This document shows positions 1-5,865 of a DNA stretch of 7,663 nucleotides, piece after piece (the stretch's first letter is position 1; each line of letters starts with the position of its first letter). The position numbers were made by a program, and so were the translations under genes. The DNA comes from CAYUYH01 sp964449175. GTDB lineage: Bacteria; Planctomycetota; Phycisphaerae; SM23-33. A model generated the notes under the pieces. That model searched no databases. It was not told the DNA's origin and saw only the letters and a program-made list of their open reading frames with translations. The stretch is from positions 1 to 7,663 of the forward strand of contig CAYUYH010000136.1 in the NCBI GenBank assembly GCA_964449175.1. The letters are read 5' to 3'.

Positions 1-14
1 TCCCCCACCTTCAA

Positions 15-37
15 CCACGGCGAACTACGCCCTGGCG
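15..37. repeat. Direct repeat, copy 1
   Basis: CGGCGAACTACGCCCTGGCG at 18-37 is identical to the second copy; with three more bases on the left the match is 22 of 23. The core GGCG-AACTA-CGCC is itself a 4-bp hairpin. It may be a member of a dispersed intergenic repeat family. Confidence 0.65.
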
Positions 38-55
38 CGCCGTCTGCCGCGACCA

Positions 56-91
56 GAACCCGCGCGGAGCGAAGCGACCCAACGCGGGTTC
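56..91. repeat. 9-bp perfect inverted repeat
   Basis: GAACCCGCG (56-64) and CGCGGGTTC (83-91) are perfect reverse complements around an 18-nt loop containing GGAGCGAAGCGA. It lies between the two direct-repeat copies and has no flanking T-run. Confidence 0.6.
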
Positions 92-133
92 GACGCCGAG
101 GCCGCAGCGCAGCGAGGACGAGGCGCCGCGAAG

Positions 134-161
134 TCCCGAGCGAGCGGAGCGAGTCGAGGGG
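134..161. repeat. GAGCG-rich REP-like tract
   Basis: The tract contains CCCGAGCGAGCGGAGCGAG followed by TCGAGGGG. It resembles the short GAGCGA/TCGAGGG intergenic palindromic-type elements common in many GC-rich genomes. Its two halves are only imperfectly complementary (outer CCC/GGG pairs). Confidence 0.4.
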
Positions 162-189
162 CGCAGCCGGGCATCATCCCCGCCCGTAG

Positions 190-212
190 CCGCGGCGAAC
201 TACGCCCTGGCG
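190..212. repeat. Direct repeat, copy 2
   Basis: The second copy of the 20-nt identical repeat is at 193-212 (22 of 23 over 190-212), exactly 175 bp from the first and in the same orientation. Sequence beyond each copy differs. Confidence 0.65.
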
Positions 213-247
213 AGCCCGGTGCCGGGCGCCATGCCCTGCCGCAGGCT

Positions 248-266
248 GGGCACGGTGAACGTGCCC
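248..266. repeat. 7-bp perfect hairpin
   Basis: GGGCACG (248-254) and CGTGCCC (260-266) form a perfect stem around the 5-nt loop GTGAA. It is about 145 nt downstream of the lyase stop and has no T-run on either side. Confidence 0.45.
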
Positions 267-301
267 GCCCACAACCACTGGCATAATCCGGTCAACCATG
301 G

Positions 302-331
302 CCACGCTGCGCGTGGTTCGACAAGCTCACC
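302..331. repeat. Hairpin joined to a GGTTCGACAAGCTCACC element
   Basis: CCACGC (302-307), loop TGC, and GCGTGG (311-316) form a perfect 6-bp hairpin. It runs directly into GGTTCGACAAGCTCACC (315-331), a sequence I associate with widespread short intergenic palindromic elements in bacteria. This recognition is from memory and needs a genome-wide count. Confidence 0.4.
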
Positions 332-410
332 GGCGCGAGCAACGTCGAGTCAAGGCCATCCCGCCCGACATCGTGAGCCGGGTCAAGGGAAGGCACACGC
401 CGGCGTTCCG

Positions 411-1928
411 TCAAGGAACGGGCGTCAACGTGTCCACGTTATTGGCCGGGTCGGTGTAGTCGACGAATTTCGTCGGGTCCGTGCCGTTGATGTATTCCTC
501 GACGTTGGTGTAGCCATCCTTGTCGGCGTCGCCGGCGGCGTCGGAGGCGTCCTTGGGGTTCAGCCCGTGGGCGGTCTCCCACTGGTCGGGCATGCCGTCG
601 CTGTCGCCGTCGGCCGGGGCCGGGGCGGACTTGTACTCAGGCCAGCCGCCGACCTGGTTGGGGTCGGTGATGATCCCGTTCCCGTAGGTCGGCTTGCCGG
701 TCCGGACGATCTCGACGATTCGGCGGTCGACCGCGTCGCGCTTCGGCAGGGTCGCTCCCGCATGGGCGAGCACCAGCTCATAGGCCTGCTTGGCCGGGTA
801 TATGGTGACCGGCGCCATGGGCAGGGGCTGCTCGGCGCGACACTGGGCGATGATCTCCTTGATGCTCTCCGGGTCGCGGACCCTGCTGAACTGCACGCCG
901 CCGGCCCAGTTGTCAGCGGTGACCTCCTCGTTGCCTTCCACGATGTTGCCGGCCACGTACCACTTGCCGTACGTCATCGGGCCCACGCGGGTGCCGTCGG
1001 GCAGGCGCGTCCTGCCGCCGTCCGGCCTGAGGATTCTGTACCTTATCGCGCCGTTGCGCGTCGCCGGGCCGGGTTTGTAGTAGTTCCCGATGACGTTGCC
1101 GGAGGAACCTTCGTCGCCGCCGTCCATCGTCCGGTGTCGCCAGTTGAACAGGACGTTGTTGATGAAGTTGAAGTCGTAGCTCATCCCGATGCTGGGATTG
1201 CGCCCTGTGTTGCAGGCGAAGAGGTTGTGGTGGAAGGAGGAGTTCTTCCCGCCCCAGGTCCCGCCGAAGGCGTGGTTGTTGGGGTTCAGGGCCTCGCTCG
1301 AGATGCACCACTGGATCGTCACGTTCCTCGTGGGCAGCTTGATCCGCTTGTCGCTGCCGGGAACGTGGTACATGTAGCGGTATATCGAGAGGTTTTCGTC
1401 CATGCCCCAACTGGCTGAGACATGATCGATGATGACATTGCCGGGCGGGTCGCCGCTGAGGGCGTCTCTCTTGGCCTCCACGGAACCTCGACGGAAGCGC
1501 ATGTGGCGCACGATCGCGTCCTTGGCGTCTATCCGGACCGTCCTGTTGCGGATGCAGATGCCGTCGCCCGGCGCGGTCTGCCCGGCGATCGTGATGTAGG
1601 GGTTGGCGATCTTCACCTCGCTGTCCAACGTGATGATGCCGGAGACGGCGAACACGACGATCCTGGGGCCCTGTGCCTCACAGGCCTCGCGGAAGCTGCC
1701 CGGCCCGCTGTCGTTGAGATTGGTCACCACGTAGACCTTCCCGCCGCGTCCGCCGGCGGTGATCGCCCCCGCCCCCTCGGCGCCGGGGAACGCGGGTATG
1801 CTCGCCGCCGTCAACTCCGGCAGGTCAAGGGCTGGTCGCGTCTCGGCGCCCGCGCCGTCAGCCCCCAACGCCCCCGCCGCAAACAAGCACACACAGGCAA
1901 AGACCGAACCAAATGCCATCGTTCTCAT
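411..1928 (-). CDS. Secreted pectate-lyase-like (PL1-type) protein with C-terminal calcium-binding-type repeats
   Basis: A 505-residue protein. Residues 1-22 look like a Sec signal peptide (MRTM, then a hydrophobic stretch to about ALG-AD), so it is exported. From residue 46 it has the parallel beta-helix start typical of environmental pectate-lyase-like proteins: AFPGAEGAGAITAGGRGGKV, then TNLNDSGPGSFREA (69-82) and ITIAGQTAPGDGICIRN (112-128). DHVSASWGMDENLS (168-181) holds likely calcium ligands, SFHHNLFACNTGRNPSI (231-247) a candidate catalytic Arg243, and YDFNFINNVLFNWRHR follows. By family it would cleave pectate or a related polyuronate by beta-elimination; the exact substrate is not readable. 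Residues 440-480 contain two Asp-rich loops, DGDSDGMPDQWE and DADKDGYTNVEEY (467-479), of thrombospondin-3/EF-hand or dockerin-like type, followed by a 25-residue tail. The Shine-Dalgarno is weak (AAGGGA, 9 nt upstream). The 177-nt gap after folB suggests its own promoter. Stop TGA. Confidence 0.9.
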   Translation of the reverse strand: MRTMAFGSVFACVCLFAAGALGADGAGAETRPALDLPELTAASIPAFPGAEGAGAITAGGRGGKVYVVTNLNDSGPGSFREACEAQGPRIVVFAVSGIITLDSEVKIANPYITIAGQTAPGDGICIRNRTVRIDAKDAIVRHMRFRRGSVEAKRDALSGDPPGNVIIDHVSASWGMDENLSIYRYMYHVPGSDKRIKLPTRNVTIQWCISSEALNPNNHAFGGTWGGKNSSFHHNLFACNTGRNPSIGMSYDFNFINNVLFNWRHRTMDGGDEGSSGNVIGNYYKPGPATRNGAIRYRILRPDGGRTRLPDGTRVGPMTYGKWYVAGNIVEGNEEVTADNWAGGVQFSRVRDPESIKEIIAQCRAEQPLPMAPVTIYPAKQAYELVLAHAGATLPKRDAVDRRIVEIVRTGKPTYGNGIITDPNQVGGWPEYKSAPAPADGDSDGMPDQWETAHGLNPKDASDAAGDADKDGYTNVEEYINGTDPTKFVDYTDPANNVDTLTPVP

Positions 1929-2045
1929 GACTTCTTTTCCCTTTCAACTCGAGTGGTTTCGTGGGGCAATCCGCGGGCCTCCGAGGGCCGGGGGGAAACA
2001 CGGTCCAGCTTGGCATTGCAGGGTAATCATGGTAACCGGAAACGG

Positions 2046-2059
2046 CCTGGCTTTCCAGG
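2046..2059. repeat. Small hairpin CCTGG-CTTT-CCAGG
   Basis: A perfect 5-bp stem with a 4-nt loop, 11 nt beyond the larger stem-loop at 2071-2098 on the minus-strand transcript. The two may act together at the end of the operon. The rest of the 177-nt gap 1929-2105 must hold the promoter of the lyase gene, but I find no convincing -35/-10 pair. Confidence 0.35.
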
Positions 2060-2070
2060 AATTCGCTCCG

Positions 2071-2098
2071 GCACCAGCCCCGGCGGCGGGCTCGGTGC
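2071..2098 (-). terminator. 10-bp stem-loop just downstream of folB
   Basis: Plus-strand GCACCAGCCC (2071-2080) pairs with GGGCT (2088-2092) and GGTGC (2094-2098), with one bulged C at 2093 and a 7-nt loop. The hairpin starts 8 nt after the folB stop codon. No T-run follows on the minus strand, so it is either a non-canonical terminator, an RNA 3'-end stabiliser, or the site before Rho-dependent termination. Confidence 0.45.
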
Positions 2099-2105
2099 AG
2101 TCAGC

Positions 2106-2483
2106 CTACACGTCCTTCTGTCGGTCGCGGACGATCTCCACGCCCACGGTGCGGGCCAGCCGCAGGGCGGCGGGCTTGGCGACCAGCACGCATACGCGCT
2201 GGACGGTCGGCTCGGCCAGGCATATCTCCGCGACGTGCTGGGCGAGGCGCTCCAGGAGGCAGAACTCTGACGCCTCGACCTGCTCGACAACCTTCAGCGT
2301 GATGGCATTGTAGTCGACGGTGTCTTCAATAGCATCGGACCGCCCGGCTGCCCGCAGGTCGGCGTGGAGGGTGATGCTGATCTCCAGGCCCTGGGGCTTG
2401 TCGCGCTCCTCGGGCCTTGTGCCGATGATGCAGCGGACGCGCAGGTCGCGGATGTGGATCTTGTCGAGCCGGCTGTCATCCAT
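2106..2483 (-). CDS. folB: Dihydroneopterin aldolase/epimerase family protein (FolB or FolX type)
   Basis: A 125-residue single-domain T-fold protein of usual family length. FolB converts 7,8-dihydroneopterin to 6-hydroxymethyl-7,8-dihydropterin plus glycolaldehyde in folate synthesis; some members also epimerise to dihydromonapterin. Visible features: IHIRDLRVRCIIG (9-21), the Glu pair E25/E26 near the usual active-site Glu, DY at 57-58, the pterin-anchoring region FCLLERLAQ with E78, and K103 in AKPAALRLARTVGVEIVR (102-119), the expected catalytic Lys. The C-terminal VGVEIVR favours FolB, while CIIGTRPEER resembles the short FolX-type loop, so the symbol is tentative. ATG at 2483 lies inside the end of the SDR gene (8-nt overlap), with GAGGGG 8 nt upstream, which implies translational coupling. 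The stop is TAG, and a strong stem-loop begins 8 nt later. The SDR neighbour with pteridine-reductase features supports a joint pterin task. Confidence 0.88.
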   Translation of the reverse strand: MDDSRLDKIHIRDLRVRCIIGTRPEERDKPQGLEISITLHADLRAAGRSDAIEDTVDYNAITLKVVEQVEASEFCLLERLAQHVAEICLAEPTVQRVCVLVAKPAALRLARTVGVEIVRDRQKDV

Positions 2484-3228
2484 GGACGCTGCCCCTCATG
2501 TGCCGTCCGCCATCCACGAAGATGATCTGCCCGGTGATGAACCGGCTGGTCACCAGGAAGATCACCGCCTCGGCGACGTCTCGCGGGGCGCCGTGCCGGC
2601 CCATCGGGTTGGTATTGGCCAGCTTGGCCAGGTAGCTGTCGTCCTCGCCAGGCGGCGGCAAGATCAGTCCCGGGGCGACCGCGTTGACGGCGATCCGAGG
2701 GGCAAGCTCCAGCGCAAGCATCCGCGTGAGCGCCAGCAGCACGCGCTTGGAGAGGTGGTAGGCTGCGTGGGAGCGGTCGTGGTCGGCGATGCGTGCGTCG
2801 AGCAGGTTGACGATGTGTCCGCCCCGCTGCTGAGCGGCCAGCGCCCGGCTGAGCTGTAGCGGCGCGGTCGCGTGGACCTGGACGTTGAGGGCGATTTCAT
2901 CGGGCGTGGTCTCCAGCAGGTCGCCGGCCGGGAAGATCGAGGCGTTGTTGACGAGGATGTCGATAGGTCCGGCCTGCTCGACCGCCCGGCCGAACAGCCC
3001 CTCAGCCGCGGCAGGGTCGGCCAGGTCGGCCTGCACGGTCCAGCACTTCGCGCCGGCGGCGCGGACCTGCTCGGCCGTCTCGCCCGCGGCGTCGGCAGAG
3101 GTGTTGTAGTGCACAACCACGCCGGCGCCTTGGCCCGCCAGCGCCAGGGCGATGGCCCGCCCTAGCCGCCTGGCCGCGCCGGTCACCAGCGCGGTCGCGC
3201 CCGCCAACGGCCTGTCGGGGTGTCCCAC
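2476..3228 (-). CDS. SDR oxidoreductase with pteridine-reductase (PTR1/FolM-type) signatures
   Basis: A 250-residue short-chain dehydrogenase/reductase with a GTG start. The cofactor loop is TGAARRLG (16-23), that is TGxxxRxG. This is the variant seen in Leishmania PTR1 and E. coli FolM instead of the classical TGxxxGxG. Strand 2 and what follows (VVVHYNTSADAA, 37-48) also resemble PTR1. NNAS is at 94-97. The catalytic Tyr-x3-Lys is Y157/K161. The position 13 residues before the Tyr, normally Ser in classical SDRs, is Asp144 (NLLDAR), as in PTR1 and FolM. The C-terminus has the usual FVDGG (237-241). By family, it would use NADPH to reduce dihydro-pterins such as dihydrofolate or dihydromonapterin in the cytoplasm. 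Its gene overlaps the folB-like start by 8 nt and follows pruA by 12 nt. It could supply tetrahydrofolate where FolA is absent, or a tetrahydromonapterin cofactor. SDR is certain; pterin substrate is likely from motifs plus neighbour, and unproven. Confidence 0.85.
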   Translation of the reverse strand: MGHPDRPLAGATALVTGAARRLGRAIALALAGQGAGVVVHYNTSADAAGETAEQVRAAGAKCWTVQADLADPAAAEGLFGRAVEQAGPIDILVNNASIFPAGDLLETTPDEIALNVQVHATAPLQLSRALAAQQRGGHIVNLLDARIADHDRSHAAYHLSKRVLLALTRMLALELAPRIAVNAVAPGLILPPPGEDDSYLAKLANTNPMGRHGAPRDVAEAVIFLVTSRFITGQIIFVDGGRHMRGSVHG

Positions 3229-3234
3229 GTCAGA

Positions 3235-3239
3235 CTCCT
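3235..3239 (-). promoter_or_regulatory. Shine-Dalgarno AGGAG supporting a GTG start for the SDR
   Basis: The whole gap between the pruA TAG (3241) and the SDR start is 12 nt. It contains AGGAG placed 6 nt before GTG at 3228-3226. This ideal spacing supports the GTG start and indicates translation from the pruA transcript. Confidence 0.7.
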
Positions 3240-3240
3240 G

Positions 3241-4872
3241 CTACTCTTCCTGCATATAGGGGTAACGGAAGTCGCGCGCCGGCAGGAAGTTTTCCTTGAT
3301 GGCCCGCGGGCTGACCCATCGCTCCAGGTTCAGCCAACTGCCGGCCTTGTCGTTGGTGCCCGACGCCCGCGTGCCGCCGAACGGCTGCTGGCCGACGACG
3401 GCGCCGGTGGGCTTGTCGTTGATGTAGAAGTTGCCGGCTGCGTGCCGCAGCGCCCACGAGGCGGTCTGGATCGCCGAGCGGGAGTTGGCGAAGATCGCCC
3501 CGGTCAGTGCGTACGGCGAGGTCTGGTCGCACAACTGAAGCGTTTGATCGTATTCCTTGTCCGGGTAGACGTAGAGCGTCAGGACGGGGCCGAAGATCTC
3601 CTCGGCCATCAGCTTGGATTTCGGGTCGCTGCTCTGGACGACCGTCGGCTCGATGAAGTAGCCGCTCTTGGCGTCGCAGCCGCCGCCGCAGAGGATGTCC
3701 ATGTCGGGCGAGCTCTTGGCAAACTCGATGTAGCCGGAGATGGTCTCGAAGGCGGCCTGGTCGATCACGCCGCCCACAAACGTGGTGAAGTCGCAGATGT
3801 CGCCCATGCGCAGCTCGGCGATGTCGGCCAGCATGCGCTCCTTCACCGCCGGCCAGATCGACTCGGGGATGTAGGCCCGGGAGGCAGCCGAGCACTTCTG
3901 CCCCTGATACTCAAACGCCCCGCGCACCAGGGCCGTCACCAGTGCATCCATGTCGGCGCTGGCGTGTGCGAAGATGAAGTCCTTGCCGCCCGTCTCCCCC
4001 ACGATGCGCGGGTAGCAGACGTACTTGCGGATGTCCGAGCCGACGGCCAGCCATATCGTCGAGAAGACCTTCGTGCTGCCGGTGAAGTGGATGCCGCCGA
4101 GGTCCACGTGATCCAGCGCCGGCGGGCCTATGATCGGGCCCGAGCCTGGCACCATGTTGATCACGCCCGGCGGCAGGCCGGCCTCTTCGAGGATCTTCAT
4201 GAGGAAGTACGCCGGCAGCACCGCCGCCGAGGCGGGCTTCCAGACAACCGTGTTGCCCATCAGCGCGGGCGCCGTCGGCAGGTTGCCAGCGATGGACGTG
4301 AAGTTGAAGGGCGTCAGCGCCAGCACGAAGCCGTCCAGCGGACGGTGGTCCATGTAGTTCAGGACGCTTGGCGTGGAGACCGGCTGATCGCCGTAGATTG
4401 CCTGCATGTAGTAGGGATTGAACCGCCAGAAGTCGATCAGCTCGCAGGCGGAGTCGATCTCCGCCTGGTGCGGCGTCTTGGACATGTTCAGCATGGTGGC
4501 GGCGTTGACGGTTTGGCGGTACTTGGTCGCCAGCAGGTCGGCGGCCTTGAGCAGCACGGTGGCGCGGCTTTCCCACGTCATTGCCGCCCAGTCCTTCTTG
4601 GCCTCATTGGCGGCCTGGATCGCCTGTTCGACGTACACCGCGTTGCCCTGGTGGTAGCGCCCGAGGATGTGGTGATGGTCGTGAGGGCAGCGTATCTGGC
4701 CCAGGCTGCCATTGCGGACCTCCTTGCCGCCGATGAACATCGGCACGTCGTACTCCTGGCCGAGCATGTCCTTCAGCGCTGCTTTAAGCTCAGCCTTCTC
4801 GCCCGTGCCCGGGGCATAGCTGAGGACAGGCTCGTTGAACGGTTTCATGACATTGAATATGCCGTTGAACAT
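3241..4872 (-). CDS. pruA: Delta-1-pyrroline-5-carboxylate (L-glutamate gamma-semialdehyde) dehydrogenase, group 1
   Basis: This NAD+-dependent aldehyde dehydrogenase would oxidise L-glutamate gamma-semialdehyde, in equilibrium with pyrroline-5-carboxylate, to L-glutamate. That is the last step of proline catabolism and of arginine/ornithine routes. At 543 residues, with a family-typical N-terminal segment (KPFNEPVLSYAPGTGEKAEL, 10-29), it matches the single-domain group that includes eukaryotic ALDH4A1, not the bifunctional PutA type. Visible motifs: PFNF 188-191 with oxyanion Asn190, WKPA from W211, FTGST 263-267 of the nucleotide-binding fold, general-base Glu293 in VGETGGKD, nucleophile Cys327 in GQKCSAASR, EEIFGPV 424-430 and PFGG 497-500. 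All catalytic residues are present. The ATG has AAGGAG (4884-4879) 6 nt upstream; the stop is TAG. It is the first gene of an operon with the SDR and folB genes, the SDR starting 12 nt beyond its stop. No proline dehydrogenase is in view. The symbol follows the function; rocA is sometimes used. Confidence 0.95.
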   Translation of the reverse strand: MFNGIFNVMKPFNEPVLSYAPGTGEKAELKAALKDMLGQEYDVPMFIGGKEVRNGSLGQIRCPHDHHHILGRYHQGNAVYVEQAIQAANEAKKDWAAMTWESRATVLLKAADLLATKYRQTVNAATMLNMSKTPHQAEIDSACELIDFWRFNPYYMQAIYGDQPVSTPSVLNYMDHRPLDGFVLALTPFNFTSIAGNLPTAPALMGNTVVWKPASAAVLPAYFLMKILEEAGLPPGVINMVPGSGPIIGPPALDHVDLGGIHFTGSTKVFSTIWLAVGSDIRKYVCYPRIVGETGGKDFIFAHASADMDALVTALVRGAFEYQGQKCSAASRAYIPESIWPAVKERMLADIAELRMGDICDFTTFVGGVIDQAAFETISGYIEFAKSSPDMDILCGGGCDAKSGYFIEPTVVQSSDPKSKLMAEEIFGPVLTLYVYPDKEYDQTLQLCDQTSPYALTGAIFANSRSAIQTASWALRHAAGNFYINDKPTGAVVGQQPFGGTRASGTNDKAGSWLNLERWVSPRAIKENFLPARDFRYPYMQEE

Positions 4873-4923
4873 GATTCACTCCTTCCGGGGCAGTCATCCG
4901 ATCGACATGGACGTAGACCAGAT

Positions 4924-4952
4924 ATGATCCCCAAGTTAACGTGGCCCGTCAA
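4924..4952 (-). promoter_or_regulatory. Candidate sigma70-type promoter of the pruA-SDR-folB operon
   Basis: Minus-strand TTGACG (4952-4947) is followed, after exactly 17 nt, by GATCAT (4929-4924). The matches to the -35 and -10 consensus are 5/6 and 4/6. Predicted transcription start is near 4917, giving a leader of about 45 nt ending in AAGGAG and the ATG at 4872. The position in the 113-nt gap between the mgtC-like stop and this start fits a promoter for the three-gene operon. Confidence 0.45.
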
Positions 4953-4985
4953 GCGCCGATGCCGCGCCGGAGAGCCCACTGCCGG

Positions 4986-5690
4986 CTACTCAACGCTCAT
5001 GAATCGCAGGCCGTCCAGGTCGTCGAAGAGGCGCAGCATGTCGGCCGGGTCGGCCCGGACGGAAGAGACGTGAAGGACGATCGTATCCTCGCCGGCCTGC
5101 GAATCCCGGCCGACGCTCCAGTCCACCACGCGGATGCGGGCGGACCGCAGCCGCTCGCGCAGCTCGGCCAGGCGGTTCTCCTGCCCGGCGGGGACGACCA
5201 GGCGCACGGTCTTGTACCACCGCGAGGGGATCAGGCGGTCGAGCCAGCTCAGCACGTACAGGACGAAAAGCACGATCAGCGTCGCCAACACCGCCAGCAC
5301 GTACATGCCGCTGCCGGCGGCCAGGCCTATCGCAGCCGTGCACCACAGGCTCGCGGCTGTCGTGAGCCCGCGCACTCCGACGCCGTGACTGATGATCGCG
5401 CCCGCGCCGAGAAAGCCGATGCCGCCCATCACGCCGTAGGCGATTCGCGAGGGGTCGATCCGCACGAACGAGGTGGTCGCGCCCGAGCCATAGGCTCGCA
5501 TCATGTGCAGGCCGACGAGGACCGCCATCGCCGCCCCCAGGGCCACCAGCATCTGCGTGCGGAAGCCGGCGCTGCGACCGTGGTGCTCGCGCTCGAAGCC
5601 GATCAGCCCGCCCAGTGCCGTCGCGACGGCCAGGCGGATGACCGCCTGCGCCAGCCAGGGGAGGTCTTCGATTGCCGCCAATATGTCCAT
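4986..5690 (-). CDS. MgtC/SapB-family membrane protein
   Basis: A 234-residue protein. The N-terminal ~150 residues carry the MgtC/SapB hallmarks: GGLIGFEREHHGRSAGFRTQ at 27-46 (the G-x-ER...AGxRT signature), then DPSRIAYGVMGGIGFLGAGAI at 79-99 and VRGLTTAASLWCTAAIG at 106-122. About four to five membrane helices are expected, near 12-32, 44-64, 84-104, 108-126 and 128-150. Residues ~158-234 form a soluble, charged domain whose alternating beta/alpha pattern resembles the ACT-like C-terminal domain of longer family members. The best-known member, Salmonella MgtC, supports survival at low magnesium and inhibits F-type ATP synthase. Most homologues, including the shorter SapB/YhiD type, have no proven role, and Mg transport itself is doubtful. 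The start is supported by AAGGAG 5 nt upstream; the stop is TAG. It lies 113 nt before the pyrroline-5-carboxylate dehydrogenase start and probably has its own transcript. Family call sure, physiological role open. Confidence 0.93.
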   Translation of the reverse strand: MDILAAIEDLPWLAQAVIRLAVATALGGLIGFEREHHGRSAGFRTQMLVALGAAMAVLVGLHMMRAYGSGATTSFVRIDPSRIAYGVMGGIGFLGAGAIISHGVGVRGLTTAASLWCTAAIGLAAGSGMYVLAVLATLIVLFVLYVLSWLDRLIPSRWYKTVRLVVPAGQENRLAELRERLRSARIRVVDWSVGRDSQAGEDTIVLHVSSVRADPADMLRLFDDLDGLRFMSVE

Positions 5691-5716
5691 AGCCGCTCCT
5701 TGGGCGCAGCGGCGGC

Positions 5717-5746
5717 ATTATCCCGTCGTCGGGGATCAGAAGGCAA
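5717..5746 (-). promoter_or_regulatory. Candidate sigma70-type promoter for the MgtC-family gene
   Basis: Minus-strand TTGCCT (5746-5741) and GATAAT (5722-5717) are separated by 18 nt. They match the -35 and -10 consensus at 4/6 and 5/6 positions. Transcription would start around 5710, leaving a leader of about 20 nt that holds AAGGAG (5701-5696), 5 nt before the ATG. This is sequence resemblance only, in a GC-rich background where AT-rich hexamers are uncommon. Confidence 0.4.
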
Positions 5747-5764
5747 GGGCTTCCCCCGCGTGCC

Positions 5765-5779
5765 GGGGCTATCCGCCCC
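5765..5779. repeat. Small perfect hairpin in the gap before the MgtC-family gene
   Basis: GGGGC (5765-5769) and GCCCC (5775-5779) form a 5-bp GC stem around a 5-nt loop. It lies within the 175-nt non-coding gap 5691-5865. It could mark the 3' end of the upstream transcript, but no T-run follows on the minus strand, so it does not qualify as a classical intrinsic terminator. I see nothing else in this gap except the candidate promoter at 5717-5746. Confidence 0.35.
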
Positions 5780-5865
5780 TATGGAACCGCGGCGGAGAAG
5801 ATTCCGGTGAGTCTCGTCGAGCCGGAGCCCCGCCGCGCGAGATTCTGGCTGATTGCTGTCGGGGG

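Larger units (their letters stand above)
1..410. other. Left-end non-coding stretch rich in short repeats and hairpins
   Basis: No credible gene is present. Frames that stay open here do so because of high GC and give no recognisable protein. The stretch lies downstream of the lyase stop and contains a 20-nt direct repeat, a 9-bp inverted repeat, a GAGCG-rich tract, and two further hairpins, listed separately. None is followed by a T-run on the minus strand, so no intrinsic terminator for the lyase gene is evident. Confidence 0.6.

Noticed and set aside
15..212. Direct repeats as a CRISPR array
   Set aside because: Only two copies, 175 bp apart, with no regular spacers and no cas gene.
404..420. 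CGTTCC-GTCAA-GGAACG hairpin across the lyase stop codon as a terminator
   Set aside because: The stem overlaps the last codons, is short, and has no T-run after it.
219..1418. A 399-codon open frame on the plus strand opposite the lyase gene
   Set aside because: It is the antisense shadow of a clearly recognisable pectate-lyase-like protein; composition is Val/Gly/Arg-rich with no domain.
2476..3228. Calling the SDR a 3-oxoacyl-ACP reductase (FabG)
   Set aside because: Asp144 replaces the catalytic Ser, the loop is TGxxxRxG, and the neighbour is folB rather than fatty-acid genes.
3220..5073. A 617-codon plus-strand open frame, the longest in the window
   Set aside because: It lies opposite the aldehyde dehydrogenase, whose motifs are all intact; the plus frame has low-complexity Arg/Val/His-rich content typical of a high-GC antisense frame.
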